Assembly (NCBI RefSeq): GCF_000004195.4
Contig: NC_030681.2
Span: forward strand, 28,782,982 to 28,846,981
Direction of reading: 5' to 3'
Length of the DNA stretch: 64,000 nt
From: Xenopus tropicalis
Lineage: Eukaryota > Chordata > Amphibia > Anura > Pipidae
Shown: piece after piece, positions 45,302 to 57,290 of the stretch
Numbering within the stretch: position 1 is the first letter of the stretch
Layout of the letters: every line of letters begins with the position of its first letter
Notes under the pieces: generated by a model
Told to the model about the DNA's origin: nothing
The model's input: only the letters and a program-made list of their open reading frames with translations
Databases searched by the model: none
Program-made: the position numbers and the translations under genes

Positions 45302-46559
45302 TTATAAAATTCAATTATAAAAAGTACAAATTAAAAAAATCATGGAATGAATACAAAAAGGAATATGAATTTTGCTTAAGAATTTTTGTGTGTTTACAAA
45401 TGAAACAAATCCCAAAAAACACTAAACACTAGTATTTGTTATGGCAACTGTGGTTTCCAGGGCACATGAGAGGCCATGGTTGGGTTTGCAATTGTTGTTG
45501 TGATATCACTTCTAATTCTACCCTTCTTCTTCTAGTTTTTGATTTCTATTCAAAAAACATGTAGCAAAATGTTTTCTTTTTATATGCCATATTCTTTTGT
45601 AATTCTAAATTGCTAAATTTGCACATTTATCTTGATGATCTAAACCTGAAATAGATGCTGTCTTTGTTGAAAAGCTGTAGGATGATTACATCCACAGTAT
45701 GGTTCTCTAGTTTTATGAGCTGTCTGCACTTAGGCTATTGCACCCCAGACTGGCATTTACATGTGCCAAATTCCTACATACAGTGCTTTATTTAGTCATA
45801 GTTATTCTTTGTTCTTTTTATAGAAACTTGAGCCCATATTCTAGCCCTGTTAGCATGTTATTCTTGCTTATATGCCTACTCTCGTGTAGTCAGCTGAACC
45901 CTGTGGTGCTTAAATGCCAAGCTAGTTTGTAAATATAAACATTTTCTTTTAAAACGAAAGCCTTAGGACACATATTGATGGTTAGTGAATATAACAGTAG
46001 CTTTCCTTAGGGTCACATAAATTACATCTTTCTGTGCTGGCAATAAGCTTATTTTCAAGACAGGTGCTCTAGGTGCTGGTGGTGATAATTATAGTCTAGC
46101 TGTTGTCCCTTTCATGGAACAAGTGACTTAACCCTTCTTATAAAACCTGCCATGCATTATTGCATTGTTAGAGTAGTTCCTTTCGACTACTCTACAACTG
46201 TTCTTCTTAGAAAAAAAGAAATCCATGTGCCAATTTCTTCCCAACATGGTGGTGAGTTCTCCATCTTCTTCATCATCATACTGTCTAGGTTTACTTTCTT
46301 ACAGTTGCTCAGACCAGAAGTTTTCCATATCAGTTTCTCCAAAACTCTGCCCTATAGTGAATTTGGTTGTTCATCGAGAGTGCAAAGAAGCGGCAGATAA
46401 GGCAATGGGTGGATTAATGACGTCTGCTAGGAGTATTTTTTTTTAAGGCAAAAAAGACTGCATGGATATATTCTAGTGCAGATTTGTGCTGGCAAAACTG
46501 CAAATTTCAACATAAAAACTTACTGGGCAAATAAGTTCACTCTTCCCTAGTGAACAGTC
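45302..46559. other. non-coding, nothing recognised
   Basis: AT-rich unique-looking sequence. Two overlapping ORFs at 46152-46446 give Ser-rich or hydrophobic peptides I do not recognise. Confidence 0.45.
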
Positions 46560-47005
46560 ATTGAACTTTTGTGTTTGTTTATAGCTTTAAGAAGGGGCTG
46601 GATGGATTCTTAGCAAGTGAGGGAATACAGGGTTATGGGAGATAGCTCTCAGTACAAGTGAGGGAATACAGGATTATGGGAGATAGCTCTTAGTACAAGT
46701 GAGGGAATACAGGGTTATGGGAGATAGCTCTCAGTACAAGTGAGGGAATACAGGGGTATGAGAGATAGCTCTTAGTACAAGTGAGGGAATATAGGGGTAG
46801 GGGAGATAGCTCTTAGTACAAGTTGCCCCAGGGACTGGTCCGATTGCCATCTTGGAGTCAGGAAGGAATTTTTCCCCTCTGAGGCAAATTAGAGAGGCTT
46901 CCGATGATGTTTTTTGCCTTCCTCTGGATCAGCTAGAAGTTAGGGAGGTTATATATAGGCATTATGGTTGAACGTGAAGGACGTACGTTTTTTTTTCAAC
47001 CTAAC
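46560..47005 (+). mobile_element. CR1/L2-type LINE 3' end
   Basis: GCTTTAAGAAGGGGCTGGATG (46584) is the usual end of the LINE reading frame region. CAGGAAGGAATTTTTCCCC, CTTCCTCTGGATCAGCTAG, GGTTATATATAGGCATTATG and TTTTTTTTCAACCTAAC complete the well-conserved 3' untranslated region. It is 5'-truncated, contains a 41-bp array (46614-46818), and is opposite in orientation to 15353-15668. Confidence 0.75.
46614..46818 (+). repeat. five-unit tandem array, 41-bp period, in LINE tail
   Basis: Units start at 46614, 46655, 46696, 46737 and 46778. Each has CAAGTGAGGGAATACAGGG, TATGGGAGATAGCTCT and AGTA. They differ by one to four substitutions, so the amplification is fairly recent. Confidence 0.95.
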
Positions 47006-47399
47006 TTTCGTTGGCTTTGATATATGTGGCACTCTGTAAGCTGATAGGCATATGGGCACAATGTCTTGATAATTGTAAATAGAGATCAGAAATGACATAG
47101 CCTAGATTTATGGCCCTAGACGGCAAATGGGCATGGTATAATGTCCCTGGGTGGCTTACTGCTCCTATAGTGTCCAATCGTGACAAATACAACCTAATGA
47201 AACAACTGGAACAATTTCCAGGCTCGTAGTTAGTACAGATGCCTATAGTAAAACTGCCTTTACTTTGCAAAAACATTTATTATTTAATTGACTAAAATCC
47301 CAACATTGGCACAGGAACAAAAGTATGGAGAATAAACAAATTTGCCCTGATTAAAGATGACTACATATAACGATAACACCATTATCCTATTTATTTAAC
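47006..47399. other. non-coding, nothing recognised
   Basis: Unique-looking sequence; the minus ORF at 47001-47276 starts in the LINE tail and is unrecognised. Confidence 0.45.
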
Positions 47400-47960
47400 G
47401 GAAAATTTGGATAGCATATTGTAAATGTGCATTATGTAACTTGTACTTTTTTGCCAGGCACAGCGAATTATAGCAAGTGTGATAAACATCACCTTCACTT
47501 TTGCAAGAATTAAAGTTTCTTCCCTTTCTCCGTCTAATCCCCAATGACAGGCTAGATTCCCTGACTGCACTTCCTCACATAAAGACAAACAATCACACAA
47601 TTTAAATCTCCAATGGCCTCCATGTAATGGAAAGCGCCCAAAATACGGGGGTCTGCTGTTCTTCAAAATGTTGGTATGTCAGGTTTATTCTAAATTGAGA
47701 TATTGTTATTTGACAGTCGTGTCAGTAGGAATAATGATGTAAATGGGGATTTAGTAAATCTCTAATTAAACCTATTGACAACACTGGCAGTGAGTTTTTA
47801 CAGAGATAAATTGCAGTTCAGTTTTAAATAAATCCTCCCTTCATCGCTTTGTTTATAAAGGATAAAGCTAAAGAATTAATTGTGTGTCACTGGCAATAAC
47901 AATAATCTGATAACGAGTAAGGAATTTAGATATCACACTATCAATACGGTTGGGGCAAAT
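47400..47960. other. candidate conserved non-coding island
   Basis: Repeat-free, with TGACAG (TALE-type), CTAATTAAACC, GAATTAATTG and several CACAATTTAAAT-like words. The minus ORF at 47391-47666 is not recognisable. Flag only. Confidence 0.22.
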
Positions 47961-48078
47961 TTGTATAAAAGTTTAACTTTAAATTCAACGTACCCAGAAT
48001 CTTACATTTTTGAAGAATTGCCAAATAAATATGTACAAATGAGACCTGGCTCTGCACTGCTTAGGAATGTAGCCGGTA

Positions 48079-48587
48079 CTGTTATGGGAAACCTGTTATG
48101 CAGAAAGTTCCAAATTACAGGAAGGTCATCTCCCATAGTTTCCATTTTAATAAAATAATTTAACATTTCAGGACATATTTCCTTTTTCTCTGTAATTAAA
48201 AAACAGTACTTTGTACTCTGTCCCAACTTACTAACATATTATTAGTTCGTATTGGTGGCAAAAAAATTCTATTGGGTTTATTTAATATAAAAATTATTTT
48301 TTAGTAAACTTATGGGCTTATTTATCAATTTTCAAGTTAGTGAATTTGAGGTTTTTTTCCCTACTTTGAATAAACTCGCATTTTTAAAAGAATCTCGAAT
48401 GTTTGCTTGTTCATTAAGAAATCCTAATATGAAGAACTCAATTGAATAAAAGAATTTGGATATCTTGAATTTGTGTGCTTACAAACTTGATAAAATCTCA
48501 AAAAAAATTGAATCGCGGGAAAAAATTGAATTTGAGCTTTGATAAATCACCCCCTTACAGTATGGAAATCCAAATTATGGTAAGATT
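48079..48587. mobile_element. TA element, copy G, inside the duplication
   Basis: It begins after TA (48077-48078) with CTGTTATGGGAAACCTG and ends near AAGATTCCAACCTG. The second tandem copy at 49033-49070 has no element at the matching TA, giving an empty site. It carries its own nested MITE (48313-48554). Confidence 0.75.
48313..48554. mobile_element. MITE nested in TA element copy G
   Basis: The ends TGGGCTTATTTATCAATTTTC and CTTTGATAAATCACCCCC are flanked by TTA at 48310-48312 and 48555-48557. The interior is AT-rich with AAACTCGCATTTTT and TTGAATCGCGGG words. Third layer of nesting here. Confidence 0.75.
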
Positions 48588-49460
48588 CCAACCTGAATAT
48601 TAACTGCACCAGAGAATGTTGAGTGGCCTAGATGCGTTCCGCCTAAGTTCGTTGCTTGCCTGTGCCTCAGTGAATCAGAAAGCGATCCAAAAGAATGGGT
48701 TGCATTTCTTCCTTTGTTCCCTTGTTGTCCAACCTTAATGTGGTTTATTGAAGTTTAGGGGCATATTTGTGAGATGTGGTTTTTAAAAGCATAATTCAGT
48801 CTAATTTGGAAAACCGGCAGACATTTTTCACCCAGACAGCCCTCCCGAAAACCAGGTTGTCCAGGTCAAAACTGGGCAGGTGGTAACCCTAGTATTATGG
48901 TCCACTGTTATACATTGTGGTATATGGAGAATGTGTCCTTCTCAAAGATTGGCAATTTGCCTTATCCCCAGAGAACAAATGTTCTGTGCGGAAGAGAATA
49001 TGTTTACCCAATAATATTGCTAATGATTGACATGCTTAGAAATGTAGCTGGTATTTTAACCAAAGCACAGATTGTGCATGATGAGGTTCACCTGCATTCC
49101 ATGTTGCACCTCAGTGAGTACAAAGTGATCAGAAAGAATGGGCTGCATTTGTTCCTGAGATCCCCTGCAGTGGAAACGCAAGAAAGGTCCACCGCAGGGG
49201 AACACTGGTAAGAACACTCATATGCTTAAAGTGGTTTATTGACGTTTAATCCATCTTCATGTACAGATGAGTGGCAGGAAATGTAAAAAGCTTCTGTAGA
49301 CAGCAATAACATATATTATTGTCCACTATTATTCACTGTAGTATATGGAAAATGTGTCCTCAAAGATAAGCAATATGTTTTATCCCCAGACAACAAATGT
49401 TCTGCTCTGTCTTTACACTTCTACCTTCATGGACGAGAATATATTTACCCTAAGAAGAGT

Positions 49461-50701
49461 AAATGTTTTCCATGTTTTTTCATGATTGTGTAAGAGATGA
49501 ATATCTTTCTAACTGTCTTGGTGGTTCATTAGTTAGCACAGCAGTCTTGCAGCACTGGAGTCCTGAGTTCAGTTCTGGGCTGCACAGTGTCAGACATATT
49601 CAGAGAAATTAAACTGTACAGCAAAATTAATGTTGGGTTCCATTAAAAAACTGACTAGAGTGTTTGAATGTGATAGAGATCTATACAAGCTGCTCAGAAA
49701 CTGATGTAAATGATAATCTCTATAAATAGCTGTGTACAGTACAAGTATAATGATAATAACAATACATAGAGTTTTAACATACAGGGAGACTCTACCTCAT
49801 TTTCCTTAGATATGATATATTTAAATAAATGCTCAAACTCCAGCCCCCTCCCCATTCTGTTGTGCAATGTGTAACACAAAGCCAGTGGATATTGATAGCT
49901 TAGGTTCAAGGGGCTTTACTATTGTCTATCTATCACATATGACATTAAATATGACACCAGGTTTACTCCGGTGCCATGGGTCAGATTCCACCACCAATGA
50001 TAAATTGAGCCAAGTCAAAAGGGTATGTTATTTTAGTGGGATACTGCACATATCACCAAGTCTGCTGTTCTGTTTTGGGTGGGTTTTGCGTGTTTGGAAA
50101 AGTGTTGGTAAGAATGCTCCTGTCAAAATGATTTGTTTACATATTTGCTTGGGAAATAATGTTGGGTTAGGGTTTGTTACTCTTTTGAGTGTCTTAACTC
50201 CCGCCTGCAGGATGCCCATACCTATATGGGCCTCGCTTTGCATACCATTTGTTACCAAAGCAACATTTGTAGCTGTATTTGCACAACTCTGGTGCCCAGT
50301 GGTGGGTGCAAAATATTACACAGACACAATCCGAGTAATATTTTTTTTTTCAAGTATTTTTGCACTCATCCATAATTGGATATCATGGACCATTATATTA
50401 GATTAATTGAAGTGCTTTGTGAAGGTTTGAGGTGAAGGTGGGGCAGAAGACTAGAAGTGCAGGGAGCCAGGGGACTTCACACACACAGCAGTAATTTACT
50501 GGGCAATGGAAATCGCATAGGTTTTGACTTTCCAAAGAATAGAAGAAAGATCAAAGGACCAAACTGCAGCCTTTGCCCAGGGTCACAGTCTTTATTTAAA
50601 GGATTTGACAATCAGCTGGGTACCTATGGAACAATTTTCTATTGATTTTGCTATCTCTAGGGTGTGTATCCTTGATATTTTACTATATATTTCAAATTTT
50701 G
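49461..50701. other. non-coding; holds the longest ORF of the window
   Basis: The plus ORF 49867-50406 gives 179 residues, hydrophobic and Cys-rich, with no motif I recognise, no ribosomal or splice context and an opposite-strand ORF across part of it. Most likely a chance frame. The rest is unassigned. Confidence 0.45.
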
Positions 50702-50928
50702 AGCAGCATCAGACTGGGGCATCAGCGCAACTTGAAGGGCTCCCCTCACAATCGCCAGGGGCCTCTTCCCAATGTCTTCCACCCTTGTCAGTGAGCCTCG
50801 TTACATCTACTAAACTTTGATAGGGCTTCCTGGGCAGGGAAGAGGGATGGGTAGGTGGGGCCCATGGGTGCCGTGGCCCACAGGCATTTCTCCCAGTATC
50901 CTGCTGGCCCAGTCTGACCCTGCTCTTT
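50702..50928. repeat. hAT-like MITE, CAG..TCAGACTGGG ends
   Basis: CAGCATCAGACTGGGGC at the left and GCCCAGTCTGACCCTG at the right are inverted ends of the vertebrate CAGGGTCGGACTGGG type. The 8-bp duplication is not recognisable. Confidence 0.55.
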
Positions 50929-52552
50929 AAGTATTGTAATTTTTGTTTTTCAATTTCAACAAAAGTCCTTAATTTCCCCATGAAATATTTAATTTTTTCC
51001 ACCTAGTGGAAAAAAAATGGAAATACTGACACTTCCAGGTAATGTTTTGCATCACAGTTTGTCAGATATTTAGATAATCAGATATTTATTGCTGAAAAAA
51101 ATGATAAAACCATGAAAAAAAAATCACAAAATGCCAATATTTCACCAAAAACTGAAATGCATTGTAGTGGGTGTCTTTTCTTTTGCCAAAGATGTGTTTG
51201 AGTCGGTGGGTATTTTTTCTTGCACAAAACCAATTGGAGATGGACATTTTGTTATTGTGTTTTTTCTTCAGCCAAATGCATTTTTGCAAAAATAGGCATT
51301 TTTTTTCCTGCGTGAAAAAAACATGTACATGTGAACCCCCCGCAAAAAAAACCCACTGGGAAAACCCAAAAATCTGCAAATAAAAATTTTTTTTTTCATC
51401 TCTTACTCTTATTCTCCCTTGTACTCTGAGCAATGTTTTAAACATTAAATACATATTTTTTTCACATATATTATATAGTACAGCTCTGTAAAGAACAAAT
51501 TAGGTACATCCCTATACACAGGATCCATTCTTCACTTTCCCAAAAGTATCCTAGGTTTGTATTTCTAACAGAATAAAATGAAATTGTTCTGGCATGTACA
51601 CAGAGAGCAGCATTATTCATTTATAAAATTTATACCTGGGATAACGAGCGTCTGCTTAGATGTAGGTCATGTTATGTTAGCAGTTACATAAATCGATGGT
51701 TTTGTAATGGTTAAATATATTTAACTATTAGAATTCATGGACAGAAAACCTAAGAAAGGAAGTGAATGCTAGATAGGTTGTTAGGCAATAACCCAACTAA
51801 TAGTCACTTTGCTTCCTACTGTATCATAAGAAGCAAAACATTCTGACATGATTCATTTGCATCATCTCCTTCATACATACAATAGAATTTCATCACTTGT
51901 GATTGATCTGGCTCTTCACAGAGCATTTTCTCTTTACCTTTGGGCTTCCCTACATTTGCAGCTCTCAGCATCCTTAGCCAATAACCCATATTAATCACCC
52001 GAACAAATGTCTTTTGGGAAGATTTTTCCAAACGTGTTGTGTTTTGTCATGTAAAATCTCTTTTTGAATCGTCCATTCAATTATGACATTGACAAAACAC
52101 AATTTTCCTTTCATTTTAGTAGGAAACGAAACATTTACTGTGAAATATACGCCTTAATCGAGTATACTAGGGGAAAAAATAATGAAAAAATATTGCTTTT
52201 CAAATAAAAATGTAAAGAGGCTACAAGCATCTTGACAGTCAGTACATTACAGTACATTAGCGCAACTATAAACTATATCTTTGACAGGAAACAAACAAGA
52301 CTTGGCATGGGTAGGTATGAGTAGGCTTTGCCTGAAATGACTATATCTATAGACTGTGCATCATTCTTGTAGGATTAAGATGTAAAATTCTTTTACTCTC
52401 TTTTTTTATATCTGTAATCAATACTGATTATGTATAATCTGCTAGGAGCAGGGTTTTATTCATTTGGAAACTTTCATAAAATATAAGTTATAAACACATT
52501 TAAAAAGATGTAAAATTCAATTGACTTTTCTCAGAAACAAACACATGCACAT
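50929..52552. other. non-coding, possible diverged hAT
   Basis: 51070-51400 has GC-poor runs with GCGTGAAAAAAACATG, TTTTTCTTGCACAAAACC and CCCGCAAAAAAAACCC, similar in style to TAGTGATGAG hAT interiors, but no ends are identifiable. ORFs on both strands there are repeat shadows. The rest is AT-rich and unassigned. Confidence 0.4.
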
Positions 52553-52560
52553 TTAGTCAT

Positions 52561-52876
52561 TAGTGATGAGCGAATTTGTCCCGTTTTGCCATAAAATTTG
52601 TGAAGCGCATTTGTTGCACTTTTTTTTTTGGTCGCCCATGCTTTTTTGACGCGACTGCATCCTTTTTTACACGACCGCGCCCTTGGTTTGCCATGACCAC
52701 GCCCAATTTGCCACACCCACACCTTTTTACACGACCACACCCAATTTAACACCCGACAAAAATTTTACGCTCAACTAATTTTTCTGTGGCGAATTTTCAT
52801 GGAAACAATTCGCCAATGGCGAAATCCGGAGATTCGCTGCGAATCCATGTCTGCAGAAAAAAATCGCTCATCACTA
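52561..52876. mobile_element. TAGTGATGAG-type hAT MITE, complete
   Basis: It starts TAGTGATGAGCGAATTTG and ends AAATCGCTCATCACTA, with a perfect 8-bp duplication TTAGTCAT at 52553-52560 and 52877-52884. The interior repeats ACACGACC, CACGCCCAATTTGCCAC and GGCGAA words. It defines the family seen in part at 6090, 8403, 11197, 22285 and 56374. Confidence 0.92.
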
Positions 52877-52884
52877 TTAGTCAT

Positions 52885-53725
52885 CCTAATTCCTTGCTAT
52901 AAGCGAATTATTTTATAGAATGGCTTAAAGATGTAATACATACCACAATACATACAACATAGCTGAGCACACATCCAAATTAATTATTGATTAGCCATGC
53001 AGCATATACAATTTATATCAATCTGGCAATTCTAAAATTCTGTTTATTCAACTATATGACCAATACATTGGGAAGTCTCACTCTTGTGTTGATGTTGTAT
53101 AACCTCACTCTTATAACTGGGGCTAATAATATAAACATATGTTTATAATGAAAGGATAAAAGGGAACTCTACCCAAACACAGCTTAAGCTTTTTTGAGAA
53201 GTAAACATAATTTCAATTGCATTATACATCAATAAAAAAAATATCCGGCTTTTTTATGATTTTGAATGTAATAATATGGTTTGGAGCAGTTACCTAAACA
53301 GTTGCCCTATAACTAAAATATTCCCTGGCCTCAGGGTCTCTCAGATATTCTATGTGAATCCCAAAACATTCTGGTGTATATATGCAATAGCTTTCACTGA
53401 AAATTACCTTTGGGGATATAAATATAGGAAAATATTTTGCTGTAAATATTTTGTAAAATATCTGATTGATTATTTGCATTCTACAAGTTGCATGCAATTC
53501 CAGTCATATTAAGATGTCCAGTGTTTTAATGATTTCCTTACTACCCTTGGATGTTACCATTACAGAATGGCCAGTGTAACTCCTTTCTACTTTGTGAACT
53601 AATGAATGGGTGAGCACTTAGTTAGAATGACCCACAATTCTGACTCCCAACGAGCCAGTGCCTTGCTCATACAAAAAAAGGACTAATATATGAAAAACAA
53701 CTTTATAGCCCTTTCCACATTATTC
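52885..53725. other. non-coding, nothing recognised
   Basis: AT-rich; ORFs on both strands at 53276-53512 are unrecognised. Confidence 0.45.
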
Positions 53726-53728
53726 TAA

Positions 53729-54048
53729 GGGCTCTGGCACACGGGGAGATTAGTCACCCGCCACAAATCTCCCTGTTCACGGGCGACTAATCTCCCCGGA
53801 TTGCCATCCCACCGGCGAAAATGTAAATCGCCGTTGGGATGGCATACGCGGCGGCGCGATTTTAGTGAAATCGCGCCGCTGCATATGCCATCCCACCAGC
53901 GATTTACATTTTCGCTGGTGGGATGGCATTTCAGGGAGATTAGTCGCCCGCGAACAGGGAGATTTGTGGCGGGTGACTAATCTCCCCGTGTCGCCCGAGA
54001 CACAGAAGATTTGTCGCGGACGACTTATCTCCCCGTGTGCCAGAGCCC
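53729..54048. mobile_element. palindromic Harbinger-like MITE, TAA duplication
   Basis: GGGCTCTGGCACACGGGGAG and its complement at the right end are flanked by TAA (53726-53728 and 54049-54051). The middle is a strong palindrome: TGCCATCCCACCGGCG, GCGGCGCGATTT and AAATCGCGCCGC around 53862, then mirror-image TGGCATTT. GATTAGTC..CCCGCCACAAATC blocks recur in both orientations. GC-rich for the region; no transposase. Confidence 0.9.
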
Positions 54049-54051
54049 TAA

Positions 54052-55978
54052 GAGGTGATGTTCAGTAGAATTATTTATTTATTAGTGTGTCTAGAGGCCA
54101 TGGTAGAGTGACAGAATAATGACTGAAACAAAAGCTGCCCTTCAGAGCCAAGATTATTATTAGTATGCTTTGAGATAAGGCAACTGTAAGACTGCTCTGC
54201 AGGGGCTCAGTAGTAGAGCTGTAATGCTTAATAAAATACTTGTTGGACAAATGTCTGATGGTTAAGCCATGGATAGGTTAACAATAAATATGACACAGTG
54301 AGTAAATTATTAGGTCTTCTGAAATCTAACATTCCAACTTGTAAAATGTTAGGTGCCTCATTAACCTATTGCTTTGGACTCCAGATATATAGAATACATA
54401 AAATGGAAGAAGGCGGTGTGTGTTTATTTAAGGTATCAGACAAAGAGTACTAACTTCTCCCATGTTCATCTTTACTAAGCAAGCTCTGCACCCTAACTTA
54501 GGAAACAGTGCCTCTGCATGGTCCTTCTCTGGAGCCAAACCAATCTACCTCATTGGTGGTGCTCAGGATTATTTAGTCTAGACTTGAGTATATGTGGGTA
54601 TGAAAGATTCACTAGCATTTCTAATACACATTAGTATCCCATAACCCCAACATATTTAAACGGGGAAGCTCCAATTCACACTTAAAAAGGGCAGAACATG
54701 TGCGGGATTTTGTGTTTTCTGGCTTAAGCAGATAGGGGTCTAGTCTATAATTTCCTGACTTTAATTTCAAAAGTTGGGAGGCATGATCTCTCCCTGTGGT
54801 GTAGGTCTGTGGTGTGCATGGTTTTCTCCAAATGAAGAGACTCTCCGTGCAGCCTACATGTTAGGAAGAGAGCCATTTCCTTTCTAATTCAAATTAGCTT
54901 TGTGAATGAATAAATAATATTGTCTCATGTGCATATTTTCCTTGGTTTTGCTGATTTTTAAAACCTCTACTATTATGCTTATGCTAAAATTATCCAGATT
55001 TGTGTAAACCGGTTTGCTCCACCCAGTTAGTAGAAACATAGAATAACAGTATAAGGATTACGGGATTTCTAATTTGTTATGGATTCTGTGTCTTGGATTT
55101 ATCCTTTATTTTTTTAAATCCATTTTCTCTGAAGTTCAGGCATTGGATTTCTGTAATTCCCTAGTCCCATTGTTCTGTGTCTTTTCTTAATTACTTTTTA
55201 GTATTCTTGTTAATTCAGACAGGGCTGCTATATGAGAAAAATGCTACGCCTCAGGTATTCTGCTGTCGCTATCTAATATTATAGATAGCGTAAGCCTATT
55301 TAGCCTCTATAGGGAGAAATATCCTTCCTGATCCCAACCAAGCAATATTCTTTGTGCAATCAACATTTGATTAACTCGATGAAATATTGCTTTGAGGTAT
55401 GTTGAGAGAAGCAAACAGGCCCTTAAATCTAGATATGTATGCAAATCAGGATTCCATACCATTAATGGAACTGCCTCCTTTATGCATTTTATGCACAACA
55501 TAGCCTCACACCAGTACATTGCAATGTAAACACATCCCAGTGCATTTATAATGGTGGCACAGTATGCATACTAGAGCTAAATATTTTTTGTGTTAGCTAC
55601 GAAATCTAGGACAGACACGGGAGCAGGTTTTATTAATGGTTTGAGCCGAAGGCCCTGTTTCACGGTAAATAACAACATTTCCTGTTCCTCCGCTTTGTTG
55701 GGCACCACTGGCATTAGCCACAGTGTATGCAATAATCTCTCTTCTGTTCTCCCATGGTTTTCCATATCTTAAAATGTTATATGTCTACAGATGGAGTAGC
55801 ACATCATTTTTATTTGAGCTGAGACAGAGTATAGCTATGTCAGATTCACAACTGACAAGTCATGGCAGCTCCTTTTTTTAAGTTAAGGATGAGCCATCAA
55901 TCTTAATCTAGACATATGGGGCATGACCATGTGTAAGCAATGTTACATGAAAAAAGGTTTGTTCCATCTGTGTTTTAT
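54052..55978. other. non-coding, nothing recognised
   Basis: Unique-looking sequence. ORFs at 55307-55519 and 55577-55772 are unrecognised and overlap on opposite strands. Confidence 0.45.
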
Positions 55979-56097
55979 TATATCTATTATCCAGAATGCT
56001 TGGGACCTCCTATGGTTTTTCTTGGATCACCATTCTTTAAGTCTGCTAAAAGTAATTTAAACATTAAATAAACCCAATAGGATTGTTTAGACACCAA

Positions 56098-56325
56098 CAG
56101 AGGTGGGCCAAGTTGACTGGGCACCCTTGGCAACCCAGCCGTCCACCCCGCCCTCACTGCTTTCCCCTCTACCCCCCCCCCCAGACACGCACCGCCATGC
56201 CATAGAGGTGTGCAGATGCTGCACAGGGTGGAGCACCAGAAATCTGCTGTGGGGTTGAGAGAATCCTGGACTAGGGGTTGGCAACAGAGGTACCTGCCTA
56301 GTGCCCCTCCCTAGTTCTGGCCCTG
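56098..56325. mobile_element. GC-rich hAT MITE nested in copy H
   Basis: It starts CAGAGGTGGGCCAAG and ends TAGTTCTGGCCCTG. The flanks GACACCAA (56090-56097) and TACACCAA (56326-56333) form an 8-bp duplication with one mismatch. Contains a C-run at 56173-56183. The minus ORF of 117 residues over it is not a gene. Confidence 0.75.
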
Positions 56326-56373
56326 TACACCAATAAGGATGAATTATATCTGAGTTAGGATCAAGTACTGGGT

Positions 56374-56603
56374 CATGATAAGCAAAATTTTTCGCCAGGC
56401 ATGGATTCACATTGAATTTCGTCATCGTCATTTTTTTCACAGAACAGGCACAAAAATTGAGTGCAGAAAAAATATCTGCATGTCAAAAAAAGTTGAGCAC
56501 GCGTCAATCACGTTTCAAGAATTTTTTTGCCATTTTGCTTCTTTTTTCACAGTTTCGCAAATTTTCTGGCGAAGCAAAACGGGACAGATTCGCTTATCAC
56601 TAG
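56374..56603. mobile_element. TAGTGATGAG-type hAT MITE nested in copy H
   Basis: The left end CATGATAAGCAAAATTTTTC and right end CGGGACAGATTCGCTTATCA..CTAG are the family termini. The flanks TACTGGGT (56366-56373) and TATGGGGT (56604-56611) look like an eroded 8-bp duplication. Confidence 0.7.
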
Positions 56604-56753
56604 TATGGGGTACTGATGTATTATTACAAAGTAAAAGGAAATCATTTTTAAAAATTAGAATAATTTGCTTAAAATAAAGTCAATGGGAGATGGTCTACCC
56701 GTAATTCAGAGCTTTCTGCATAATGGGTTACTGGATAATGGATCCCAGCCCTG

Positions 56754-56999
56754 TTCATGTATACAACATTAATATTTTTTTACTAAGATAACTTACTAAG
56801 CCACTCCCATGTGTGGCCACGTATTTTATAAATCAGGTTGCACATGTAATACGTTTCTGAATGTACAGTATACCTGTCATTGTGTCAGACTTTTACTATC
56901 CAAGAATGTTCTGTCTACGTGCTTTCTACTAACTTTTTTTGAATTGTGCTTATTTTCAAATGGCGTTGAGAAGCAGTGTTTATATTAGCCAAATACCGG
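56754..56999. other. non-coding, nothing recognised
   Basis: Short AT-rich interval without features. Confidence 0.45.
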
Positions 57000-57290
57000 A
57001 GTAACTGAAATGGAAGCCTTTCAGATCGACCAGGTTACCTCACATTCAGGAGTTACATTTCTGACTTTGGAAAAGCACATTTATGATATTCAAATGATGG
57101 ATGAGATTGTATCGATCGGCTGAAAGAACATCTTTAGCAGGAAGGCAACTTCATTATTGACAAGTCTCTTCAAGTGCTGACTCGCTGGTTAACAAGGGCC
57201 GGTCAATAAAAGTCACACGATAATTATTTCAAAGCTGGAAAGCTGTCAGAAATTAAGGGTTGTGATTAAGTTAGGATACATTCTAGTTTT
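57000..57290. other. candidate conserved non-coding island
   Basis: Repeat-free, with TTATGATATTCAAATGATGG, CGATCGGCTGAAAG, GATAATTATTTCAAAGC and TGATTAAGTTAGG words. No ORF. Flag only. Confidence 0.2.

Larger units (their letters stand above)
48058..49460. repeat. diverged tandem duplication with an empty insertion site
   Basis: TGCTTAGGAATGTAGCCGG (48058) matches TGCTTAGAAATGTAGCTGG (49033). CCTCAGTGAATCAGAAAG (48666) matches CCTCAGTGAGTACAAAG (49110). TGGTTTATTGAAGTTTA (48741) matches TGGTTTATTGACGTTTA (49230). TCCACTGTTATACATTG (48901) matches TCCACTATTATTCACTG (49321). Without the TA element in the first copy the period is about 465 bp. No coding frame is shared. Confidence 0.8.
55979..56753. 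mobile_element. TA element, copy H, with two nested hATs
   Basis: Family words AATGCTTGGGACC, AAACCCAATAGGATTG, ATTATATCTGAGTTAGGATC, TTATTACAAAGTAAAAGG and GGATAATGGATCCCAGCCCTG run in order but are broken by insertions at 56098-56325 and 56374-56603. The left terminus is eroded. Confidence 0.75.

Noticed and set aside
46152..46446. Possible processed pseudogene or exon
   Set aside because: Two frames overlap, one Ser-rich and one hydrophobic; no family recognised, no polyA tail or splice signals judged convincing.
49867..50406. Longest ORF of the window (179 residues) as a gene
   Set aside because: Hydrophobic, Cys-rich translation with no recognisable motif, an overlapping opposite-strand ORF, and a length possible by chance in 64 kb of AT-rich DNA.
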